Shown here one piece after another: positions 38,102 through 48,352 of a stretch of DNA of 64,000 bases. The stretch is from positions 30,042,832 through 30,106,831 of the forward strand of contig CM040746.1 in assembly GCA_022829145.1 (NCBI GenBank), given 5' to 3'. Under the pieces are notes generated by a model, which saw only the letters and a list, made by a program, of their open reading frames with translations, had not been told where the DNA came from and did not search any database. The DNA comes from Albula goreensis (taxonomy: Eukaryota > Chordata > Actinopteri > Albuliformes > Albulidae). Every line of letters starts with the position of its first letter. Position 1 is the first letter of the stretch. The position numbers were made by a program, and so were the translations under genes.

Positions 38102-38650
38102 TCACAATGGTCTCTCCAGGAATAGCTGCTCCCAGTAGTCCCTGTACCTTTGCACACCCATGTTACCTTCACAGAACCTCCTCATCCCCTCCCACAATGA
38201 CTTATGCATGTACACTTGCATCAATACCACCCCATGGATTACACCCCTCACCTTCTCCAGGTGGGAGATCAGAGCTCGTTGCGCCAATGCCTGGCTGGTC
38301 CCAAACATGTCAATATTGAACCGGAGGGATCCTCCCTTGTATGGGATTGGGTAGGGCGGAGTGTGAACACTGAGGAAAGTGGGTGACACCGACCTATCAG
38401 CCAGCCATGTGAGGTTCCGCCTCTGCAGTACCTCCAGATTGCCTTCGATTGGTTGCAATGGCTGCCAGTCAAAAATGAATGCACCCCCTGGAAGTTGGAG
38501 ACGGGAGCTGATTTCAGAGTCCAGCAGCATACTCTTCACCTGCTGTACCTCATCCAAGACCACCAGTTGGGGCTCAGATTCGATTTTGGCATTCAAGTCT
38601 GAGAGGAAGTCATCAAAACTCTTAGCTTCTCCACAAAGTGAGAGAATAGC
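38102..38650 (-). CDS. nat16: nat16 last coding exon
   Basis: Acceptor CTCTCTCCCAG|GCT, then 182 codons and TGA at 38104-38102. It starts AILSLCGEAKSFDDF. A (GA)n repeat sits in the intron immediately beyond the acceptor, extending the polypyrimidine tract on the sense strand. Confidence 0.88.
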   Translation of the reverse strand, partial: AILSLCGEAKSFDDFLSDLNAKIESEPQLVVLDEVQQVKSMLLDSEISSRLQLPGGAFIFDWQPLQPIEGNLEVLQRRNLTWLADRSVSPTFLSVHTPPYPIPYKGGSLRFNIDMFGTSQALAQRALISHLEKVRGVIHGVVLMQVYMHKSLWEGMRRFCEGNMGVQRYRDYWEQLFLERPL

Positions 38651-40352
38651 CTGGGAGAGAGAGGGGGGGGGCGAGACAGAGAGAGAGAGAGAGAGAGAGA
38701 GGTGGAAATTAATATGGGGGTGGAACAGGCAAAGGAGGAAACACAGGACAGAAAGGTGCTGACAGTGTAATTACTGGATTTTTTGGTATTTGTCACCCTG
38801 TGTAAGCTGTAATAATGGAAGTCTTTTCAACATGGGTAGCTCATAGGGTTGCTTTTTAGCCTGATTGGTAAGTTTAAAATCATTCCACAGATGAACACAC
38901 ATGTATGCCCTATGGGCAGAGGCAAGTACAAGCAAACTTTCACTGAAGCCTTCTTGATGTATTTGAAAATACCTCCAGAAAATTTCCACTTTATCATAAA
39001 AACCACACCCTCAAAAATCATGAACATGAAAAACACATTCATATAGGAGGTAGACAAAATAATAGAAACATCAATTGAAATAGGATTTATATTTTGAAGT
39101 AATTAAACCACAATTTAAAAAATAAGTCAACAAATATCTTTCTTGTTAATGTCAATACTAAGGACTGACAGATCATATAGTTGATGCTTGATCTGCTGAT
39201 GCGCATGTTGCAGAAACAGAAAAACATTTCAAGTGTCAAGAGGACCCATTCTGAAAATCTTGACAGAATACACAAAGAATCTGTATCAGAAAAGAAGAAG
39301 AATAACTGCAAGTCAAAGCTCACCAAAAGGGACAGACAGACATTTATCACAAAAGCTGGGGGTCAAACATTACCACAGAACTGAATCTGAATATCCATGT
39401 CCCAGTTATGAGAAACTGTCTGTTGTGTATTTCACTAACAGAAAGGCATTTCAAAAATGAATTAACTAAGTAATTATTTAATAGAAAGGCTTTCAGTACA
39501 CCTAACAGTACACCCCAAAGTACACCTAGCCAAAGCCAATGCACCTGAGCACAAAGATTGGACTCCAGAGCAATACTGAGACAGTAATATTGATCACTGA
39601 ATTTTTACTCTTTTCCTACATCTGGATAGATTTATGTTTGGGGAAGGCCAAATAAGACCTTCAACCCAACTTGCCTACCCCACACAGTGTGAACAAATGT
39701 ATTTCTACTAACATTACTAATTGTTGACATACAAGATGACGGAACACCTTAGATTAGCCACTTACCCGCCGATCAAGCAATGTAAATTTGGCCAACTTCT
39801 CTGGCCCCGGGTCATCCCCTCTGGTCAGCCGCTTGACTCGCAAGGTTGGGTACAGTTGCCTTATGTACTGGTCAGTAAACCTTTGGATTGTCCCCGCCAT
39901 GCCCCTCCCCCTTTCACTTGTACACACTCGTAACCCTTCCACAACAACGGTGCACCCCTCGTCCACCACCAGCCCTGACTCCAGTGCCACCTAAGAGCAA
40001 ATCACATGACCAACAACAGTGCCAAAAACATCCTTCATTGTTACTTTGAAATAAGAAGTGATTGTAAAATATACTTCTCAACAGTACTGTTTCACACATC
40101 TTCTGTCTGCAGTCCACCTGTGTGACTTTCCTCACTTTCAATCTATGACATGACACCTCTCACCAGCTTTCCCTCTTTCTTTGCCAGTATCACCACTCTG
40201 TGTGGCTCAGTCATCCAGTCTTGGTATCGGTGCGGCAAATAGTCCTTGCCACCGTATATGTCCTCTGAAATGGTCATCACAGCATCATAATCCTCAGGCT
40301 GTGCCAGCCAGAAGGTTAGGCCTTCACTCTCACCAATTTTTGTCCTTTCCAT
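38102..40352 (-). CDS. nat16: histidine N-acetyltransferase (NAT16 family), joined from three coding exons
   Basis: Exons 40352-40164, 39990-39766 and 38650-38102 join, all at phase 0, to a 320-residue protein, near the family's usual length. The family is GNAT-fold. In fish it transfers acetyl from acetyl-CoA to L-histidine, making the N-acetylhistidine abundant in brain and lens. Residues 12-60 carry the family block SEDIYGGKDYLPHRY. Around residues 84-96, LRVCTSERGRGMAG is the acetyl-CoA-binding motif A (R/Q-x-x-G-x-G/A). The C-terminal half is the less conserved NAT16-type extension. No signal peptide or membrane segment, so cytosolic. Neighbours fit human 7q22.1, where NAT16 lies beside VGF. 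No frameshift or stop was found. Ortholog against lineage paralog cannot be settled here. Confidence 0.88.
38678..38702. repeat. (GA)n microsatellite in nat16 intron
   Basis: A GA run preceded by a G9 stretch. On the gene strand it is a CT tract about 25-50 bases before the last-exon acceptor, so length variation could affect splicing efficiency. Confidence 0.85.
39766..39990 (-). CDS. nat16: nat16 middle coding exon
   Basis: 75 codons between acceptor TTGCTCTTAG|G and donor CGG|GTAAGT, continuing LAKKEGKL into VALESGLVVDEG. It contains the acetyl-CoA-binding motif. The intron before it is only 173 bases. Confidence 0.88.
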
Positions 40353-40363
40353 TCTTTCCAAGC
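40164..40363 (-). CDS. nat16: nat16 first coding exon
   Basis: The acceptor TCTGTCCCCTAG lies just upstream, and the first ATG at 40352 is used. A TTG three codons earlier in the same frame is not a plausible start. It encodes residues 1-63 and ends at donor CTG|GTGAGA (GT at 40163-40162). The upstream acceptor implies a separate 5' UTR exon. Confidence 0.82.
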
Positions 40364-40878
40364 CTAGGGGACAGATCCACCATTACTTGCACTGAAAACT
40401 TTTTGCAAAAGCAGGACCAAATGATCCATAAATACTGTAGCCAACCTGGGGACATGATCTAGTGACAGCAAGCAAATACTCCTTCATGCCCACATAGCTA
40501 TCACAAAGTATTATTCATTGTGCCGTGCAACAACAAAAAAACTACAATAAACGGTACCTTCAATTACGAACATTCATGCAGGTTTTAGGAATATGAACCC
40601 ATTTCAAGTGGAGCGACGTAGGCAGCCTGAGTTTTGAACTGCTGCGGGTAGGTCTTTTAGAGCACGGCCTGTCGAATTTTAAGTTTTTGCTTAGAATCAT
40701 TTCCCTCTATCTCAATGGTTATTTTTAACATAAGCAATGTACTCCAACAAAAATAGCGCTAATGCAGTTAAAAGAGCCTGGTGGCACGGATCCACACCTC
40801 GGTCACACCACTGCATACGAAATATTATTTTAGAAACCTTATCTGAAGACTGGTTAAAATGATAAAAACACAACCTAC

Positions 40879-40950
40879 CGCTGTTTTAGGTGGGCGAGTC
40901 GCGTGTTTTTTACGTTTGCTAAAACAGTGGTCGACAGCTGCTTATGTTTG
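40879..40950 (-). promoter_or_regulatory. nat16: candidate nat16 5' UTR exon and promoter region
   Basis: A CpG-containing patch with donor CG|GTAGGT at 40878-40877 on the gene strand could be the untranslated first exon required by the acceptor at 40363. No TATA box stands out. Weakly supported. Confidence 0.25.
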
Positions 40951-41168
40951 GTGCATTTCATGAGGAAGTGAACTTCAGCCTTCAGACTGTTACAAAAGCT
41001 GATTTCAGTCTCTCCAAACCAGAAAATCTCATGTCTAGTAAGGAGATGTTCTTTATTACTGTACTTGTCAGCAAATTATATGAAGCTACGTGTCACTTTT
41101 GGTCTGAAACCATATCTCCCGTTTCCGGGAAATTAATCACGTGAATGAAATGATTCAGCGCAAAACCC

Positions 41169-41275
<107 letters not shown>

Positions 41276-42074
41276 TATATATCTCCGCAAATGTATGATC
41301 TTGCAAAACAAATGGAAAGCTATAAGGTAAGATACTCAAACCATAAAGTATATCCCCAAAGTTCTTGTAATTTTGGCTTGCACTAAACTTGAGCGCGCAG
41401 AATGTCTGTGGCTCTGTATCCTTCAATGTTAGCTCGCCACCTTGTGAATGCAACATTACATTACAAAGCAAGTCAGAAGTCCTAAAAGATAAACAAATAA
41501 TAATAATAAAAACATGACCAGACACATCAGTCAAAAGCACTCTACAGCTAACTAAGAGCAAGAATAAAGATACCCATACACTGGTGTGAGAAATCAAGAC
41601 AGCTTCAGGCAACAGCAGGTTGAATGAGTTTAAGAATGTCAGCAGTGACATAAAGTGAGAGTAGCCTAAGGCTATAAACTGCAGCATGACTAAATCTGAG
41701 ATTTTGAGAATGTCAGATGTGAGGAAAAATATGACATTATCTAGCTAGGCTTACGATCTAAACAATTTCAGCATGGACTACCAGTGGAGACAAAAACAGA
41801 AGCTTTACATACAGGAAATTATATGATCTGTACTTCATGTATCTTCAGTATCACTATATTTGCACTGTGAGTCTATCTCTGTCTGCTTATGTCAATGTGA
41901 ATGTCCTGTGTTTGTACTATAGGACTCATATCTGCAAATGGCTGCTACTTTCTTGACAATCCCTTGTTGACATCACCTACATTTTATTTGTAAGGTACTC
42001 TATAGCTGGAATAATGGATGGGGTTTGAACTTTTTACAATATGCTTTAATGATTTTACAACGTTTTTACAAATT

Positions 42075-42080
42075 TTTATT
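42075..42080 (-). terminator. candidate polyadenylation signal of the pvrig-like gene
   Basis: AATAAA on the gene strand, about 360 bases past the stop codon. More AATAAA-like words lie nearby, so the exact one used is uncertain. Confidence 0.35.
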
Positions 42081-42438
42081 TTTGAGCAATCTGACATCAG
42101 AATTACAAAAATAAAGTATATTATTTTTAAAACCCATATAAAATTTTGTTTGTGCAAATGTTATAAATATGATCTATGCAACAAAAATAAAAGCTGAAAT
42201 ATTTACATGGTTATTTGTGTGCCGTTTAATCATTCAGTGTAAGAACTAAAAAATTAAAGCCTTCTTTGGTTACTGACACACACTTGTGTTGAAAGCAAAC
42301 AAAAAATATATGGCCAATCTCACGTTTCACACTGGGGTGGAGAATTTTTCCGCCTGAGTCTGGTACTTATTTGAATATTGTAGCTATGTGTGCCACATCT
42401 GACATGCACCATGCCTGATTTAGCAGGCCCAATGTGGC

Positions 42439-42678
42439 TCAGTCCTGTTGGGGCTTCTCATTGTCTTTCTGTGGGGGTGGATGTTCCCCCAGCAGGTAAT
42501 AAATCTTTCGAGGACTCGGCTGGGGCCCCACAGTCCAGCCACGGGTAGTGCTTTCATAGGCTTTCCACAATCTTCCATAGTAATAGTCGATTTTTATCTT
42601 GGCGTAAAGCTTAGATGGGTCGAATGCCTCCGTGGGCTCTTGCTGGGGACTTGACTGGGCCAGCACCGCTGTCGACCC
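42439..42678 (-). CDS. pvrig: pvrig-like exon 5: tyrosine-rich tail
   Basis: Acceptor TTATTCCCTCAG|GGG, then 79 codons and TGA. The tail has KLYAKI (Y223), DYYYGRL (Y232) and KIYYLL (Y258), each Y-x-x-I/L, plus a Pro-rich C terminus. YAKI corresponds in position and form to the YATI of human PVRIG. Confidence 0.78.
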   Translation of the reverse strand, partial: GSTAVLAQSSPQQEPTEAFDPSKLYAKIKIDYYYGRLWKAYESTTRGWTVGPQPSPRKIYYLLGEHPPPQKDNEKPQQD

Positions 42679-45600
42679 CTGAGGGAATAAAAGGTCTGGG
42701 TCATTGGATCATAAAAATGTAAATTGTTGTGTCATTATAAATGTTTGCATGTTAGGTGAGTGCAGCGGTGCTGGGGAGATTTTTTGGGGGGACCAAAACT
42801 GTGTTTTTTTTGTTGGGGGGCAGATTGGGGTCCCAATGAAACTGGGGGCATATCCCCCCTGTCCCCCCTGCCATCTGCACCCCTGGGTGAGTGAGATTCT
42901 ATGGAGAGAGTGAGGAAGAAAGCACAATGGGCACGATTTGTAAAACGAGACAGGGGTAAAGTCATTAACTCATAGGATCACATAACTACAGCTGTAATGG
43001 TTGTAATTTACTGTTGGTATTCATGGGATTGAACAACATTTTTTTCACTGTGAATTTACACTTTCAACAGTATATTTTACCACAATATATTCAGTGATAA
43101 CAATCTATCTATATGACTGAAGAATGTCTTTGTTGTTCAAGTATATAGTTTTTATTTTATCCATCCAAAAAATCTCGACTGCCCTGTTTTTTTTTTATTT
43201 TTTCACTCTGATTATTTGCCTTAGCTTGACGGAAAATCTAGCACTCATCTTCAAAATGTTAACATCCTGTTCTAAAACCACATCAGCTTTTTTCTGTGGT
43301 GATGAGAACACTGACCAGATCACTTTACCACCATTGCTCGCAAAAGACAGGAAACCAATGAGTTCATCTGTAAGTAGGTATTTTAGAGTAAACAGGTCAT
43401 AAACAACAAAAATTACCCACACTCACCACATAGCCAAGCTAATGGATGAAGTCTCTACGCATTTTTTTAAATAAAGTGTCTTAATTATCATATAAACATT
43501 GTGAGAACAACTAATAAGTATTGTTCTCTAGCAAGTGTTAAAAAAACCAAAAGTATTATGACCTGAAATTTGAATGCTGTTCAACTGAACTAGCTTTCTT
43601 TCCAAAGCGCAAACCTCTGCAAATCAGATCAATCATGCCTATTGTTGCTTTAGAGAAGGATCTAATCTTTAAAGACGCGTTTGGCTTGTATTTATAATTT
43701 TGTGCCAATTATATTTAAAAACCATATTAAATTGAACTGGTAATCATTTTGTGAAACAAAACTTATTATCATAGGAATAGTTTTTTTATTCCATTCTCAT
43801 GTTAATTATGTATAATATGTTGCATATTTAAAGAAGGATCCAGAAAACTTACCTCTGAGTTTATCTGATGGTCTGTGAGGAATGCCTGCTCTACCTGAAA
43901 CACTTGAGTCCTGAAAAACATGAAAACTATTTTTGTTGTAATGGTAAACATGTCACGCTTTTCACATAAAATATAATACATAATTACTTTTTCTCTCTCA
44001 CCTCCACCCTGTCTTTCAGTAATTGTCAGTTTTTTTTACAATGTTCTCATGAAATCAGCCACAAACATGTTAATTGTGTGGACATACACTTACACATTTA
44101 CCTTGGATAAGTTAAAATGATTGTGAATCCACAGAACAGCCACTGAGACAGGTGTTTCCCCGTCCCAGGTACATTGTCAATGGAAACATAACTACAATGT
44201 CTTTGACATTGTCTTTGTACATTAAATACATGCTGTTAAACATCCTGCTACACCCTAACATACTTTTACGCTTTAGTGGGTTTGATAATGCCCTTAAACA
44301 TGTCTTATTTGGGTTAGCCATACATAGCTTTATGAATAAAAGTATCTGGTATTTGGAAGAGGTCATAAGTTTTTATTTGGCAGGGTAGGCCTTTTTTCAA
44401 TCAAAGTGATATATACACATAGAGAAATACCACATGACTTAAATACACTCAAGGAGGAATTCATTAGAACAAAAAGTACTCTAAAAATACAAGCACAGAG
44501 CAGTTGAAGTCACTATGACCAAATTACTATATCTTCCCATGTAAAACAGGTAATTATGCTGTCAATAAACACCCCACTGTCACAGTAAGTGAGGTGAAAA
44601 CTACATGTAATTGTGTGCCTACTCAGAATCACAAACAGTGTACCCCTTATCATGAGAACACAATGCAAAACAAAAACTGACCTTCAGTGAAAGAAACAAG
44701 ATGTATTATGCTATATTAACAAAGGTAATGAACAGTCCATGTATTAGAAAGTGTATTTCAAAGAAATGTTAATTACTGCCTTCCACAGGTCTTAAAATAT
44801 ATCCAAATATATATGCAATTATGGATTTTTGTTTAACATTCCCCCCAAAAAACTCAAACAGAATAATAAACCTAATTTTATTATTCCAGCATTACCACAT
44901 TCATGCTCCAATTCAAGTAAGAATTTTTATATGCAGAAGGAAGTGAAGAGCATGGAGGATATGGTCTTAAAATGCACATATGTTAACTCATGATAATATC
45001 AGAGATCATTTGTGATCAGAACACCATAACTAAAGTTCAGTAATTTTCAATGCTCAACCAACCACACAAAGTTACATAGATGGTCCTGTGTAAGAGATGG
45101 CCCAGTATAACAAATCTATGAAAAATGTAAAAACTGCCAAAAATACAAAAATGTCTTAAAACAATGATCTCCACCCAATGATCTCCACCCAGCCCATTTG
45201 TTAAGGGTTCTAGTTATATCACAGTAGAAATCACAGTGATATATAAGGAAATGATCTGGTCCCAGGTAAAATGCCATGAATCAGATACATTGGTAGGAGA
45301 TGTACCTGCGACCATGGTACCTCCTGCAGAGGTAGAAAGTGACAATCAATGTCAGGGTAAGCACCAGGGCTGTCAGACCTCCCACCACCATCCACCGTCC
45401 CTCGGTGACTGCCTGCAAATAAGCTTCTGATTCCGGGGGCTCTGCTATGGACACAGCCACAGGAAAGCAAGTCCATGCATTTATACATGAATACACATAT
45501 ATCCACATGTACATTCATACATACATGCATTGTACATGCATGCATATGTACCCACACATGATGCAAATTCTTACAGTTTTTTCTGATCCTTTACACATTC

Positions 45601-48352
45601 TCAGAATGACTTTAGACACATAGCCTAAACGTTAAACTCATTTTTTACATCCCTATACCAGTTCTGCAAAACATAAGCACTTGTTCTGCTTTTCGTTCAG
45701 ATGACAGTTCTAAATTCTTATTTTTTTAAAATGTCACACACAAGTCTATACATTTGACACAATCTTCATAATAGTCATTCTTGTGGTCATATCGATAGAA
45801 CTGCAATTAAAATGGTTAACCCATGAGGCAATATAACTGTAGAAACATACCAAGGTTTTATCTGTCATGCCAGGGCATGCTTCCCCTTCTGCTTAGCCAG
45901 GGAGAGCAAGGCGTGCTATGTGAACAAAGCCCTGTGGTCTGACATAATCTGCCACAATGCAGACTAACTTGTTTATTTTCAGTTTTGATACTTCATCTAA
46001 TTTACATTTGACTACAGTGGACACATTGTTTCTCTCACTTTGTGTAGAAGACTTTACATACCTTATGGCATTTATTGTCATTTTTGCCGTAGTTTAGAAA
46101 AAAAGGTATTCATTTTGTTATTGCATTTGTGGGCTTGTTTTATATTTTAGTACATGCAAACATTATCATATTTTACAATTAGCCACTGAGCTCTGGAAGT
46201 GTATAATACTGACAATACAAACAGCATAAGCCTGCCGATAAGCTTGATAGTAGTGTTTTGCATTGAGCACGGCAATGTGAAATTGGCCCTCAGAAAAGTT
46301 TATTTGTAATTTTTGTATTATTATTTTGACACCAAAATAAAATATTATATGTGGATTGTCGCAAGCATTGTAAATGCTATTGTGATTTATGTTTAGGGGT
46401 TTGAGAAAATACTAGATTCACAAAAAAGTGTGTGGACAGTAAAACAACTGTAATTTCAATATGTTAGAAAATATACTATAACTGCATTTGTCAGATACTG
46501 AAATATTGAGAAATATGAGATGTTTTGGGGTTGTATTGGGGATGCAAAAAATGATGGATTTGGTCTCCAATTTACTTGGCTGATTGCTTCAAAAATGGTC
46601 AATATTAGGGTCCCTGGGGATACATAGTATTTTTTGGACGGTGACTTGATACTACTCTGCATCGGCATTTGAAGAGCCAGTGGCTCAAGCTCAATTCATG
46701 AAAAATGTGATGTGTAATCTAAAATCAAGACAATATTAGGACACGCTCTCAATATACATACATGAACTTGCAAGATCAATGTTTTTGACTTATTCAAGAG
46801 TGAAATATTGATATCCACAATGATCTAATTATAGCATCGACTATCATATCAGCCCATGCTTTTCACATCGGTGCATCACTTATACTTATCATTATACTTT
46901 ATGAAAAGCTCAAATAGTTTTATTTGTTTAACATAAATGAAATAAATAAAACTATTTTTGCTTGACAATTTGTCTGTTTTTTCATTCAGTGTGTGGATAG
47001 CGGTTGTCCCTCTTGACAAATTTTTGGCTTCACACACCTTACAATAATTTGACTGACAATACCTTCTATTTTACTTTATGAAAAGCTAAAATATTTTACA
47101 GTATATTCCATGTTTACAGGGGCACAGGGTGTGGCTCAGCAGTGATCATGGGTACCTGATGTTATAATGCTGCTGGAGTTAGCACAGGCTTGCAGGTTCC
47201 CAGAGGGGAAGGTGATGAACAAGCAGCAGTACAGACTGCTGTTGCCGATGTCTGGTTTGAGCAGTCTGAGAGATGTAGTATGATGGGAGGAGCTGGCCTG
47301 CATGTCCACATCTTCTTCATGGCCAGTGGATATGTGTTTGCCAAACTCGGGATGGAGGATCCCAAGGTTGGTGTGGTTGTTACCCGAGATACCTGCCCAG
47401 TTGATCTGGGACACACGGTCCTCACTCAAAAGGTCACATTTCACAGTTAGCACCCCATCCTCTAGCGTCTGAGAGACAGAGATCCTGCTGTTGGATCTAC
47501 CTTCTCAGTAAAACAATAAAAAAACAGAGCAAGACACAAAGAAATTGCATGGATTGAACATTTGATAAGCGAAACAGAAAACAAGGAATACATTTCCAAA
47601 AGATAAATTCAAGCTATGTGTACGTTTTAAGTTCACTCAATCCACTTGTTATGTAGGCTTTTATTCAAATCCACATAAAACTAGGTCACTTAGGGACTTA
47701 GAGTGTCCTTACTGGTGCCTGTGCACAAGCCCAACCAATATGACTGCATCGCATGTGGTTAGTGCCTGAGAATGTATCAAACCACTCTATGTGTATGCAT
47801 ATGTGTGTGTGTGCATGTGTGTTTTCAGGTATGTGTGTGTGTGTGTGTGTGTGCTGAAATAATATTTGACAACTGCATTGGTTCCTATCTGCAACACTTT
47901 CAGATGAAACAACTTCCTCTCTCAGCTAGGCAGAGCCCTTTGCAGTGACCATAGTGATAGCGCTCTCAAGCGACATATATAACAACATTAGAGGCGGCTG
48001 GAGTCTGCCGTGCCAGCTGTAATTTCCTCTTGAGTTTCAGTTTCATCATGAAAATACTTTCTTGTGTCAATGTATCTTGTACCATAACAGTTGTTTATTT
48101 TAATTTTTTGCCTCGTTGTTGTGCTTCTTGTGTTTTCAGATAACCATGATTGATAAACGAAAGACAAACTAAATACCAAAAAACAGTACATCAGACTTAA
48201 TTTTTACCATAGATGTAGTAAGCATGTATCTTATTGTTTCCGATTTAGTTGAGGTAAATGTTCAGGCATTCAGGAGGCATGGCAGTAGCATGAGGGTTAC
48301 CTGTCTGCAGGAGACTGAGAGCAAGCAGGACAAAAGTTGAACCTTTTCTCAT
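42439..48352 (-). CDS. pvrig: PVRIG/TIGIT-like nectin-binding immune receptor, joined from five exons
   Basis: Exons 48352-48301, 47500-47156, 45444-45306, 43910-43853 and 42678-42439 join without a break to 277 residues. Phases 1-1-2-0 match at every junction. Layout: signal peptide 1-17; one IgV domain, about 18-132, with Cys39, Trp52 and Cys109/Cys110; stalk; transmembrane helix 152-171; basic stop-transfer; tail 173-277. Nectin-receptor signatures are VSQINW (47-52), a GX6G at 64-71 where TIGIT and PVRIG have AX6G, and TFPSG (114-118). CCLFITFPSGNLQAC parallels human PVRIG CCKFASFPEGSWEAC, including the extra cysteine, so PVRIG is preferred over TIGIT. Human PVRIG is an inhibitory T/NK-cell receptor for nectin-2. 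Three N-glycosylation sequons lie at 59, 104 and 125. Human PVRIG lies on 7q22.1 like the neighbouring genes. TIGIT-like is the alternative name. Confidence 0.75.
42770..42893. mobile_element. small MITE-like repeat in intron 4
   Basis: G-rich left half (GCGGTGCTGGGGAG, GGGGGGACC) and C-rich right half (CCCCCCTGTCCCCCCTGCC, CTGCACCCCTGG) form imperfect inverted ends. The sequence looks like a dispersed fish repeat. It lies about 90 bases upstream of the last exon's acceptor. Confidence 0.45.
43853..43910 (-). CDS. pvrig: pvrig-like exon 4: short cytoplasmic exon
   Basis: 58 bases between a strong acceptor (TTTTTCAG|GAC) and donor (CAGAG|GTAAGT). Its length converts phase 2 to phase 0 exactly as the neighbouring exons require. 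Encodes TQVFQVEQAFLTDHQINSE. Confidence 0.75.
45162..45190. repeat. tandem duplication of a 14-mer
   Basis: CAATGATCTCCACC occurs twice in direct succession, in intron 3. Confidence 0.9.
45306..45444 (-). CDS. pvrig: pvrig-like exon 3: stalk and transmembrane helix
   Basis: Acceptor TGTCCATAG|CA restores the phase-1 codon. It encodes AEPPESEAY, then a hydrophobic helix VVGGLTALVLTLTLIVTFYL and a basic CRRYHGR. Donor CGCAG|GTACAT. A second donor, AGGAG|GTACCA, 15 bases earlier is also in frame. Confidence 0.78.
45500..47150. other. intron 2 of the pvrig-like gene
   Basis: Intron spanning about 1.7 kb with no coding sequence. AT-rich, with probable old mobile sequence, and a hairpin and direct repeat at 46895-47087. 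Confidence 0.5.
46895..47087. repeat. direct repeats enclosing a hairpin
   Basis: TACTTTATGAAAAGCT occurs at 46895-46910 and again at 47072-47087. Between them AAATAGTTTTATTT (46912-46925) pairs perfectly with AAATAAAACTATTT (46944-46957). Confidence 0.7.
47156..47500 (-). CDS. pvrig: pvrig-like exon 2: IgV domain
   Basis: 345 bases, phase 1 at both ends as usual for Ig-domain exons. Acceptor CTGAGAAG|GT with an upstream T-rich tract. An alternative GAG three bases earlier also keeps frame. Donor TCAG|GTACCC at 47155. Confidence 0.82.
47800..47854. repeat. (GT)n microsatellite in intron 1
   Basis: Interrupted GT tracts separated by GTTTTCAGGT. Confidence 0.85.
48301..48352 (-). CDS. pvrig: pvrig-like exon 1: signal peptide
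   Basis: The ATG at 48352 opens MRKGSTFVLLALSLLQT, a typical signal peptide. The exon ends ACAG|GTAACC (phase 1). It is shorter than 60 codons and easily missed. Confidence 0.75.

Noticed and set aside
45893..46081. 62-codon minus frame in intron 2
   Set aside because: Does not fit the exon phases and has no known domain. Probably old mobile sequence.
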